In this document: in pieces, positions 1-5,494 of the stretch
Position numbering within the stretch: position 1 is the stretch's first letter
Layout: each line of letters begins with the position of its first letter
Source: Bacillota bacterium
GTDB taxonomy: Bacteria > Bacillota > Sulfobacillia > JAJZYS01 > JAJYTV01
Reading direction: 5' to 3'
Assembly: GCA_021810725.1 (NCBI GenBank)
Contig: JAJZIE010000135.1
Coordinates: forward strand, 1 to 6,758
DNA length: 6,758 nucleotides
The notes under the pieces: model-generated
What the model was told of the DNA's origin: nothing
What the model saw: the letters and a program-made list of their open reading frames with translations, nothing else
The model's database searches: none
Program-made: the position numbers and the translations under genes

Positions 1-80
1 ACGACGATCGGGTTGTCTCCGCCGATCTTCAGGCGGTCACCGACCCGCACGACGCGGGTGGGGCGGCGCATCATAGCCAT
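1..80 (-). CDS. ispG: 4-hydroxy-3-methylbut-2-enyl diphosphate synthase (IspG/GcpE), N-terminal fragment
   Basis: Only the first 26 codons and two further bases are in the window; the gene runs off the low-coordinate edge. The visible N-terminus has the typical IspG opening: RRPTRVVRVGD followed by KIGGDNPIV, the first strand and loop of the TIM-barrel domain. IspG is an iron-sulfur enzyme of the MEP pathway that reductively converts methylerythritol cyclodiphosphate to HMBPP in the cytosol. The Fe-S ligands lie in the C-terminal part, outside the window. Three in-frame ATGs lie at 80, 74 and 71; 80 is chosen as the first, but no well-spaced Shine-Dalgarno sequence decides between them. It is the last gene of the visible operon, 54 nt after rseP. 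The same block holds dxr, an earlier enzyme of the same pathway. The short fragment limits certainty, but the motif and the location after rseP agree. Confidence 0.88.
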   Translation of the reverse strand, partial: MAMMRRPTRVVRVGDRLKIGGDNPIV

Positions 81-134
81 GGTATATCGCGCCCCATAGA
101 GGCGGGGCGATGCCTCCCTTCCCAGGGCACGGGC
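81..134 (-). promoter_or_regulatory. rseP-ispG intergenic leader with Shine-Dalgarno sequence and GC-rich hairpin
   Basis: This 54-nt stretch is the longest gap in the window. On the minus strand a strong Shine-Dalgarno-like AAGGGAGG (120-113) is followed by an inverted repeat: CGCCCC (109-104) pairs with GGGGCG (95-90) around an 8-nt loop. An alternative register pairs ATCG (111-108) with CGAT (89-86) and leaves a two-base bulge. The ispG ATG is at 80, so the linear spacing from the Shine-Dalgarno sequence is about 32 nt, far too long. If the hairpin forms in the second register, only one base before it and five after it separate the two. There is no T-run after the stem, so it does not look like an intrinsic terminator. 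The sequence and pairing are seen directly; the function is inferred. Confidence 0.45.
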
Positions 135-1175
135 TTAGAGCGTCCCGTGCATATGTACGACATCATGGTACGCCAAAACCACCGCGAGAACGAGTAGCAG
201 CGCAAAGCCGATGGTATTGACGATCGCCTCGCGGCCGGGATCGAGCCGCCGGCCGCGGCGCACCCACTCGACGAACAGCAGCAGAAGCTTCTCCCCGTCC
301 AGAGGCGGGAAGGGTACGAGGTTGATCACCGCGAGGTTCGCCGAAAGCAACGCCGCGAGTTGCAACACGGAGGCGATGCCCTGCGCCTCGGCCTGCTGCA
401 CGTAGCCGTAGATGCCGACGACACCGGAGATCCCCGGCGGCGTCCGGCCGTGCAGAAGCGGGCCGAAGACCGCCGTCACGAGCAGCACGCAGGCGCTGAT
501 CGCATGGGAGACGCCCATGCCGAGGCCCTTGAGCAGAGGCTCGTGGACGACCTGCGTCGCAGCCAGCACGCCGATGTGCAGCTGCCCCTGCGCAGTCTTG
601 TCGGGCTCGGGCGTCAAGGTTACCGTGCGGCGGACCTGGCCCTCCTGGACGAGGAACCTGATCGGTTTGCCGTGGGAGCCGGACACGGCCGTGAGGAGCG
701 CGTTCCAGCTTGGCAGCGGCTTGCCGTTGGCGGCGAGCAGACGGTCGCCAGGCCGGAGCCCCGCTTTCTGCGCCGGCATGCCCGCCTCGAGTTGCGCGAT
801 CCTGGGGGGGCCCGGGACGATCTGCGTGATGCCGACGCCAGAGAAGAGCACCCAGAAGAGCGCGGCGGCCAGCACGATGTTCATGATCGGACCCGCCGCG
901 ATCGTCAGCACGCGCGCCCAGAGCGGGCGCTGGTTGAAGCTTTCGGGGGTTTCCGGCTGGCCCGGTTCCATGCCGTAGAGGCGGACGTAACCTCCCAGCA
1001 GGAAGAGCCGGAAGGCGTACAGCGTACCTCCGGCCTCGAAGCCGAAGAGGCGCGGGCCGAAACCCACCGAGAACTCCTCGACCTTGACGCCGGACGCCTT
1101 GGCGACGATGAAGTGACCGAACTCGTGGATGACGACGAGGCCAACCAGGATGACGATGAAGAGCAAGGCTGTCAT
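135..1175 (-). CDS. rseP: RIP/site-2 intramembrane zinc metalloprotease RseP (RasP)
   Basis: A 346-residue membrane protease of the S2P family. It performs the second, intramembrane cut in regulated proteolysis of anti-sigma factors and other short membrane proteins (RsiW and FtsL in Bacillus; family knowledge). The first helix carries the zinc-binding HEFGH at residues 17-21. Conserved blocks follow: GGYVRLYGME (61-70), RPLWAR with AGPIMN (83-99) beside the second helix, one PDZ domain at about 115-190 including AGLRPGDRLLAANG, and the third zinc-ligand motif NLVPFPPLDG (285-294, Asp293). The C-terminal helix is about 320-335. Instead of the usual LDGG, the motif reads LDGEKLL. A longer reading frame extends 16 codons upstream, but the ATG at 1175 is preferred: it gives the normal N-terminus, has GAGAGGG just upstream, and overlaps the dxr stop as ATGA. 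Confidence 0.96.
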   Translation of the reverse strand: MTALLFIVILVGLVVIHEFGHFIVAKASGVKVEEFSVGFGPRLFGFEAGGTLYAFRLFLLGGYVRLYGMEPGQPETPESFNQRPLWARVLTIAAGPIMNIVLAAALFWVLFSGVGITQIVPGPPRIAQLEAGMPAQKAGLRPGDRLLAANGKPLPSWNALLTAVSGSHGKPIRFLVQEGQVRRTVTLTPEPDKTAQGQLHIGVLAATQVVHEPLLKGLGMGVSHAISACVLLVTAVFGPLLHGRTPPGISGVVGIYGYVQQAEAQGIASVLQLAALLSANLAVINLVPFPPLDGEKLLLLFVEWVRRGRRLDPGREAIVNTIGFALLLVLAVVLAYHDVVHMHGTL

Positions 1176-2296
1176 CGTCCCTCTCGCCTCCGTAACACGT
1201 TTTCCGCGGTGGCCCGCGCCCACCTGTCGCTCGCATGCAATGCTCCGAGATCGGGGTTCGCCACCGGCGTGTGTGCCTCCAGCACCGTCTCGACCACCGG
1301 AACGATCTCGGTGAAGGGTAGTTCATCAGAGAGGAAAGCGGAGACCGCCACCTCGTTGGCCGCGCAGAGCACGGCCGGCATCGTGCCGCCTATTGTACCC
1401 ACCTCGCGACAGAGCCGCAAGGAAGGGTAGCGCGCCGCATCGGGCCGGCGGAAGGTGAGTTCCGCGAGATCCTCGGGCTCCAGGGGAGGCAGGGCGTCGA
1501 TCGGGAGCTCGGGGTGGGTCAGGGCCTGCTCGATCGGCAGCATCATGTCGGGCCGGGCCAGAGCGGCATAGAGCGCCCCGTCGCGGGTCTCGAGAAGCGC
1601 GTGCACCATCTGGGTCGGATGGATCCAGACATCGATCGCCTCGAGCGGCAGGCCGAACAGCACATGCGCCTCGAGCACCTCGATGCCCTTGTTCATCAGC
1701 GTGGCGGAGTTGATGGTGACGAGCTGGCCCATGCTCCAGTTCGGGTGGCGCAAGGCGTCCTGGGGCCTGGCGCCCGGCAGGCGGTCGAGCGGCCAGTCCC
1801 GGAGCGCCCCGCCGGACGTCGTGATGATCAACCGGCGGACGTCCTCGTGCCGGCGTCGCAGGAGCAGCTGGAACGCCGCCGCGTGCTCGGAGTCCACAGG
1901 CACCAGATTGCCTTGCGTGACGGCACCCGCAAGGAGCTCCCCGCCCGCGATGATGGACTCCTTCGTGGCGGCGGCGACCCGCCGCCCCGCCCTCAGGGCG
2001 GCCAGCATCGGCGGCAGGCCGTCAAAGCCGTTCACAGCCACGACGACCGCGTCGGCCCCGGGCCAGAGCGCCAGCTCCTGCAAGGCATCGATCCCCGCCA
2101 CACGGCGGCCGACGCCGGGCCGGTCGTCGCCCTCCTGGAAGGCGTAGGCCTCCGGCCGGAATTCGTCGACGACCCTCCACAGCCGGTCGCCACCGTGCCA
2201 TGCCGATACGGCCAGCACGCGATGTCCACGCCGTCTCGCGATCTCCAGGGTCTGACTGCCGATCGATCCGGTTGCACCCAGCACGACGAGATTCAC
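1172..2296 (-). CDS. dxr: 1-deoxy-D-xylulose 5-phosphate reductoisomerase (divergent sequence)
   Basis: A 374-residue enzyme, slightly short for the family (usually about 380-400). It converts DXP to methylerythritol 4-phosphate with NADPH and a divalent metal, the first committed MEP-pathway step. The Rossmann motif GATGSIG is at 7-13. Metal ligands are Asp135 and Glu137 in PVDSEH and Glu206 in MNKGIE. The flexible-loop motif HPNWSMG is at 184-190, with substrate residues Ser197, Asn202 and Lys203. The C-terminal PAVLCAANEVAV is at 307-318. Several near-invariant positions differ: NKE reads TKE (111-113), IHPQS reads IHPTQ (225-229), and DGS..AQ and PDMR read DGA..AA and PDMM (239-252). The start is GTG at 2296; GTGA overlaps the upstream stop and GGGGAGG sits about 8 nt before it. 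The frame stays open further upstream, but only as a shadow of the preceding gene. Confidence 0.95.
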   Translation of the reverse strand: MNLVVLGATGSIGSQTLEIARRRGHRVLAVSAWHGGDRLWRVVDEFRPEAYAFQEGDDRPGVGRRVAGIDALQELALWPGADAVVVAVNGFDGLPPMLAALRAGRRVAAATKESIIAGGELLAGAVTQGNLVPVDSEHAAAFQLLLRRRHEDVRRLIITTSGGALRDWPLDRLPGARPQDALRHPNWSMGQLVTINSATLMNKGIEVLEAHVLFGLPLEAIDVWIHPTQMVHALLETRDGALYAALARPDMMLPIEQALTHPELPIDALPPLEPEDLAELTFRRPDAARYPSLRLCREVGTIGGTMPAVLCAANEVAVSAFLSDELPFTEIVPVVETVLEAHTPVANPDLGALHASDRWARATAENVLRRREGR

Positions 2297-3255
2297 GCCT
2301 GCGCCTCCCCGAGATATGCCGCCCAAGCCGTCGCCACCAGGATGGGACCCGCCGCGAACCCGACCACGCCAAACAGCCTGAGCCCCACATACATGCTGCC
2401 GAGTGCCACGAGAGGGTGCAAGCCCACCCGACCGCCGACCAGCCTGGGCTCCAGAACCGGCCGCACGAGGGATGTGAGCAGCAGCACGACGCCGAGCCGA
2501 AACGCCAGTCCGACGTTGCCGAAGAGCGCTTCGAGAATCGCCCAGGGCGCCAGCACCGTCGCCGGGCCGAGCCCTGGCGCCACGTCGAGGAGCCCCACGC
2601 CGATCGCGGCCAGAAGCGCGTACGGCGCCCGCACGACCGCCAGGCCGAGCGCCGTCACGCTGGCCGTCACCGACGCGAGGACCAGCTGCACCCGCAGGTA
2701 GTTGACGGTGGCCCGCCATGCCACATGCCCCAGGCGCCCGGACGTGCCGACCAGCTCGGGCAACCGCGTGGCGATGCCCTGCGCCAGCTGCGGCCGGTCA
2801 CGGGCCAGGAGGTACGCCCCGACCACCGAGACGATCGTGGCCAAGGCGATGTCCGGGAGCTGCGCCGCCACGTGGACCGCACCCTGCGAGAAGCTGCCAA
2901 GGAGGTTCGCGGACATCTTTGGCGGCGGCCCGAGGACGGCCTGCGGCCATATGGCCGCGATCTCGCGCGAGAGCGCTGCGATGGCGGTGGGCAGCAGCGC
3001 CGAGAGGCGCCAGGTCTCGAGGACCGCTGCGCGCACCAGCCAGAACGCCCCCAGGAGAACCAGGGTGCCCAGCGATCCGAGCGCCGCCATGGCCCCCACG
3101 GATCGCGGCAGCCCACGCATGCTGAGCCGCTCGACGAGCGGCTCGACGATCGCGGCGAGCATCAGGGCCAGCAGGAGCGGATAGGTCACGGGCAAGGCGA
3201 AGCGAAGCGCTAGGTAGCCTGTGAGCAGAACGAGCAGCCCACGGACCAGGGCCAT
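2293..3255 (-). CDS. YtvI-like AI-2E/PerM family polytopic membrane protein
   Basis: A 320-residue integral membrane protein of the AI-2E transporter family (PF01594 type), resembling the sporulation protein YtvI. Hydrophobic segments lie at about 5-37, 53-77, 132-150, 189-235, 253-263 and 281-317, some long enough for two passes. A more hydrophilic region at about 78-131 and 151-188 resembles the family's soluble insert. Family landmarks are PLVERLSMRGLPR (39-51), the GLLDVAPGLG..TVLAPWAI block (221-240) and RPVLEPRLVGGRVGLHPL (265-282), followed by a glycine-rich last helix pair. The substrate is unknown; members have been linked to quorum signal, ion or small-molecule export. It is shorter than typical members (about 350-370). 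The ATG at 3255 has GGGAGG about 8 nt upstream, and the stop overlaps the dxr GTG. Its place between cdsA and dxr is not part of the standard block and hints at a role tied to membrane lipid or isoprenoid supply (inference). Confidence 0.85.
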   Translation of the reverse strand: MALVRGLLVLLTGYLALRFALPVTYPLLLALMLAAIVEPLVERLSMRGLPRSVGAMAALGSLGTLVLLGAFWLVRAAVLETWRLSALLPTAIAALSREIAAIWPQAVLGPPPKMSANLLGSFSQGAVHVAAQLPDIALATIVSVVGAYLLARDRPQLAQGIATRLPELVGTSGRLGHVAWRATVNYLRVQLVLASVTASVTALGLAVVRAPYALLAAIGVGLLDVAPGLGPATVLAPWAILEALFGNVGLAFRLGVVLLLTSLVRPVLEPRLVGGRVGLHPLVALGSMYVGLRLFGVVGFAAGPILVATAWAAYLGEAQA

Positions 3256-3279
3256 CCGACCCGCCTCCCGCCGCGGCCA

Positions 3280-4053
3280 CTACCTGAGGAGATAGTATAG
3301 GGCGGGCAGGGCGAACAGAAGGGAATCGATACGATCGAGGAGGCCGCCGTGGCCCGGCATGAACCGGCCTGAGTCCTTGGCGTTGGCCCAGCGCTTGATG
3401 GCGGACTCGCCGAGATCGCCGATCGACGACAAAAGGCCGGCCGCCAGTCCGACACCGAGACCGAAGAGAGGATCCCGGTGCAGCCAGGGCGGTATCAGCA
3501 GGACGCCGATCAAGCCGGCGAAGAGGATGCCGCCGATCAGCCCTTCCCAGGACTTCTTCGGCGACAGCCGCGGCGAGAGCGGATGCCGGCCGAGCGCCGA
3601 GCCGATGAAGTACGCGCCGATGTCGCTGCCCCAGACGAGGAACAGGGCGACGGCGGCCGGCAGGAAGCCATGCGCGCGCAGCAGCTCGAGGAACGCGAGG
3701 GGCAGCGCGATGTACACCTGCCCGAAGAGGTCCATCCCCACGGTGCCGCCGGAAAGTCCGATGAACGGCGGAATGACGAGATTGACCGCGAGCAGCGTGG
3801 CCAGCACCGGCCAGAGCAGCGTGAGATGGCCGGAAAACCCTAGATAAAGGATGGGCAGGCCACCGAAAAAGTTGAGCCAACTCACGGGGATCGAGCCGCC
3901 CTCCTCGCAGATGCGGCTCCATTCGTGCGCGCCCAGGAGGTAGAAGCCCGCGAGTCCCACACACAGCCAGGGCCCGCCGGCCCAGACCAGCAGGACCACG
4001 ATGGGCGCCACCACAATGGTGCTGACGACGCGGACCCACAGTGCCCCCCGCAT
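3280..4053 (-). CDS. cdsA: Phosphatidate cytidylyltransferase (CDP-diglyceride synthase)
   Basis: A 257-residue polytopic inner-membrane enzyme that makes CDP-diacylglycerol from phosphatidic acid and CTP, the branch point for phosphatidylglycerol and other anionic phospholipids. Several hydrophobic helices are visible (about 8-40, 60-100, 112-150, 173-190, 194-212). The family motifs are clear: WGSDIGAYFIG (141-151), SPKKSWEG (164-171) and the complete C-terminal CTP-transferase signature starting at Ser217, with KR 220-221, KD 226-227, PGHGG 233-237 and DRID 240-243. The protein ends shortly after the signature, as usual. The ATG at 4053 overlaps the uppS stop by one base (TGATG). There is no strong Shine-Dalgarno sequence there, so translational coupling to uppS is likely. 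A gap of 24 nt separates it from the next gene, the longest within the block apart from the ispG leader. Confidence 0.97.
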   Translation of the reverse strand: MRGALWVRVVSTIVVAPIVVLLVWAGGPWLCVGLAGFYLLGAHEWSRICEEGGSIPVSWLNFFGGLPILYLGFSGHLTLLWPVLATLLAVNLVIPPFIGLSGGTVGMDLFGQVYIALPLAFLELLRAHGFLPAAVALFLVWGSDIGAYFIGSALGRHPLSPRLSPKKSWEGLIGGILFAGLIGVLLIPPWLHRDPLFGLGVGLAAGLLSSIGDLGESAIKRWANAKDSGRFMPGHGGLLDRIDSLLFALPALYYLLR

Positions 4054-4745
4054 CAGCCCAGCCCACCGAAGCGACGGTCCCGCCGCGCGAAGGCCTCGAG
4101 GGCCTCCTGCAGCACCGGCCCGTCGAACTCCGGCCAGAAGAGCGGCGTCACGTAGATCTCGGCGTAGTTCGCCTGCCAGATCAGGAAGTTCGACAGTCTG
4201 AGCTCGCCGCCCGGCCGGATGACGAGGTCGGGATCCGGCATGTCCCCGGTGTCGAGGTGGCTCGCGAACCGTTCCTCATCGAGACTTTCGGGGTCGACGC
4301 CCGAGCGCAGCAAGGAACGGGCTGCCCGCACGATCTCGTCCCGCCCGCCGTAGTTCATGGCAATCGCGAGCACGAGCCGGCGGTTGCCCTCGGTCCGCCG
4401 CTCCGCCCGCTCCATCTCGAGCTGGCACCGCTCGGGCAGCGCGGTGCGGTCGCCCAGGAACACGATGCGGACGTGCTCGTGGTCGAGTTCGTCGATCTCC
4501 GAACGCAGATACTCGACCAGAAGGTCCATAAGCGCCGCGACTTCCTCGGCTGGCCGCTTCCAGTTCTCCGTCGAGAAGGCGTACACGGAGAGATACTCGA
4601 CACCAAGCGAAGGCGCTGCGCGCACGACGCGGCGCAGTGCCTCGAGTCCGGCGCGATGCCCGACGACGCGAGGCTCCCCTCGCGCCGCCGCCCACCGTCC
4701 GTTCCCGTCCATGATGATCGCTACATGGCGAGCACCGTAGTTCAT
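4053..4745 (-). CDS. uppS: Isoprenyl transferase / undecaprenyl diphosphate synthase
   Basis: A 230-residue cytosolic cis-prenyltransferase. It condenses isopentenyl diphosphate onto farnesyl diphosphate to make the C55 carrier for peptidoglycan and wall polymers. Motifs in order: HVAIIMDGNGRWA (7-19, catalytic Asp13), the GHRAG loop (29-33), YAFSTENWKRP (55-65), MNYGGRDE (130-137) and the pyrophosphate-binding segment DLVIRPGGELRLSNFLIWQ (173-191) with Arg177, Arg183 and Ser185. The last motif normally reads RTSGE or RTGGE; here a proline (178) replaces the threonine. Length is close to the family's 230-250. The ATG at 4745 overlaps the upstream small ORF's stop (ATGA) and has GGAGGAG five bases upstream, the strongest ribosome binding site in the window. 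Its stop overlaps cdsA by one base. Confidence 0.97.
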   Translation of the reverse strand: MNYGARHVAIIMDGNGRWAAARGEPRVVGHRAGLEALRRVVRAAPSLGVEYLSVYAFSTENWKRPAEEVAALMDLLVEYLRSEIDELDHEHVRIVFLGDRTALPERCQLEMERAERRTEGNRRLVLAIAMNYGGRDEIVRAARSLLRSGVDPESLDEERFASHLDTGDMPDPDLVIRPGGELRLSNFLIWQANYAEIYVTPLFWPEFDGPVLQEALEAFARRDRRFGGLG

Positions 4746-4942
4746 TGCGGCTCCTCCGGCTGGGACTTGAACGCGGCCAGCACGAGCAGCGGGCCGTCGG
4801 GTGCCTGACGCTGCTGCACCACCCGCCAGACGTCTCCGTCAAAGGGCCTAGGTGCGACCGTCCTGCGAAAAGCGGGCTCAAGGCCGTTCGCGCGGCAGAA
4901 GTCGAGCGCTTCGTCCTCCGTGCAGCCCAGGAGTGACCTCAA
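4742..4942 (-). CDS. Small PASTA-like protein of unknown function between frr and uppS
   Basis: A 66-residue ORF that I do not recognise as a named family. It is probably real because both ends interlock with its neighbours. Its TTG start overlaps the frr stop (TTGA), and its TGA overlaps the uppS ATG (ATGA). An AAGGAG formed by the last Lys-Glu codons of frr lies about 11 nt before the TTG. The protein looks like one PASTA repeat: G6-x-T-x-x-E11-A12 opening a helix, G20-L21 at its end, then W39-RVVQQ (40-44), G50 and a hydrophobic strand LLVLAAF (52-58). PASTA repeats are normally extracellular parts of Ser/Thr kinases and penicillin-binding proteins. This one has no signal peptide, membrane helix or second repeat, so it is likely cytoplasmic. 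It has two cysteines (7, 16) and a polar tail. The function is unknown. Confidence 0.72.
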   Translation of the reverse strand: MRSLLGCTEDEALDFCRANGLEPAFRRTVAPRPFDGDVWRVVQQRQAPDGPLLVLAAFKSQPEEPQ

Positions 4943-5493
4943 ACCTCGAGGATCTCCTTCTCCTTCGCCGCGACCGTCTGGTCGATCTCCCCCACCATGC
5001 GGTCGGTGATCTTCTGCAGCTCGGTCTCGAGCCGACGCAGTTCGTCCTCCGGGAGCTTGCCGGATTTCTGCTCCGCCTTCAGGTGCTCGAGGGTGTCACG
5101 CCGCACGTTGCGCACCGCGACCTTTTCCTCTTCGGCCTTGCGGTGCAGCACCTTGACGAGTTCGCGCCTGCGCTCTTCCGTGAGGGCCGGGATCGCAAGC
5201 CGCAGCACGATGCCGTCCGACGTCGGCGAAATGCCGAGCTCGCTCTTGAGAATGGCCTTCTCGATCACGGGCACCAGGCTCTTGTCCCAGGGCTGGATCA
5301 CGAGGAGGCGGGGCTCCGGCACGGAGATCTGGGCCACCTGCTGCAATGGCGTCTGGGTGCCGTAGTAGTCCACGTGCAGCTTCTCCACGAGTGCGGGCGT
5401 GGCGCGGCCCGCGCGGATCGACTGCAAATCCTCGCGCAGAACGCCGACCGACTTCTTCATCCGGTCCTGGGCCTGTTCTAGCAACGCGTGCAA
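4939..5493 (-). CDS. frr: Ribosome recycling factor
   Basis: A 184-residue cytosolic factor that, with EF-G, splits the post-termination ribosome. It shows the full RRF layout: helix 1 with RMKKSVGVLREDLQSIRAGRA (11-31), the small domain II (about 32-104, including the ISVPEPRLLVIQPWDKS region), and long helices 2 and 3 with the conserved VRNVRRD (127-133) and KLPEDE (146-151). Length equals the family norm (about 185). The start is TTG at 5493, one base after the pyrH stop, chosen because it restores the usual 11 or so residues before RMKKS and has GAGGGG eight bases upstream. The first ATG is codon 12 and would remove part of helix 1; a second TTG at codon 4 cannot be excluded. The stop overlaps the small downstream ORF. 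Confidence 0.97.
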   Translation of the reverse strand: MHALLEQAQDRMKKSVGVLREDLQSIRAGRATPALVEKLHVDYYGTQTPLQQVAQISVPEPRLLVIQPWDKSLVPVIEKAILKSELGISPTSDGIVLRLAIPALTEERRRELVKVLHRKAEEEKVAVRNVRRDTLEHLKAEQKSGKLPEDELRRLETELQKITDRMVGEIDQTVAAKEKEILEV

Positions 5494-5494
5494 C

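Noticed and set aside
86..111. Inverted repeat before ispG as an intrinsic terminator
   Set aside because: No T-run follows the stem on the minus strand, and the ispG start codon comes within 10 nt.
360..1430. Open frame of 356 codons on the plus strand, opposite rseP and the end of dxr
   Set aside because: It is antisense to two clearly recognised genes, its translation is rich in Arg, Asp, Glu and Gln with no recognisable domain, and long antisense frames are expected in high-G+C coding DNA.
1416..1440. Asn196 in place of Asp in the DSAT motif of Dxr
   Set aside because: Recalled Dxr sequences, including the mycobacterial one, also carry Asn here, so this alone is not unusual.
1514..2701. 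Open frame of 395 codons on the plus strand, opposite dxr and the permease gene
   Set aside because: Low-complexity, Arg/Pro/Gln-rich translation without motifs; it is a shadow of the well-supported minus-strand genes.
1172..2719. Extended dxr frame upstream of the GTG at 2296, which could suggest a fusion protein
   Set aside because: The extra 140 or so codons lie wholly inside the permease gene in another frame and lack any domain. The GTG gives the canonical Rossmann start with a good ribosome binding site.
2200..3213. Open frame of 337 codons on the plus strand, opposite the permease gene
   Set aside because: Translation is dominated by Arg, Gln, Asp and His, as expected from reading hydrophobic membrane-protein codons on the opposite strand; no motif or ribosome binding site stands out.
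2798..4066. Open frame of 422 codons on the minus strand, in another frame over cdsA and the permease gene
   Set aside because: It overlaps two genes with complete family motifs, is Arg/Ala/Pro-rich and crosses a real gene boundary; a G+C-driven shadow.
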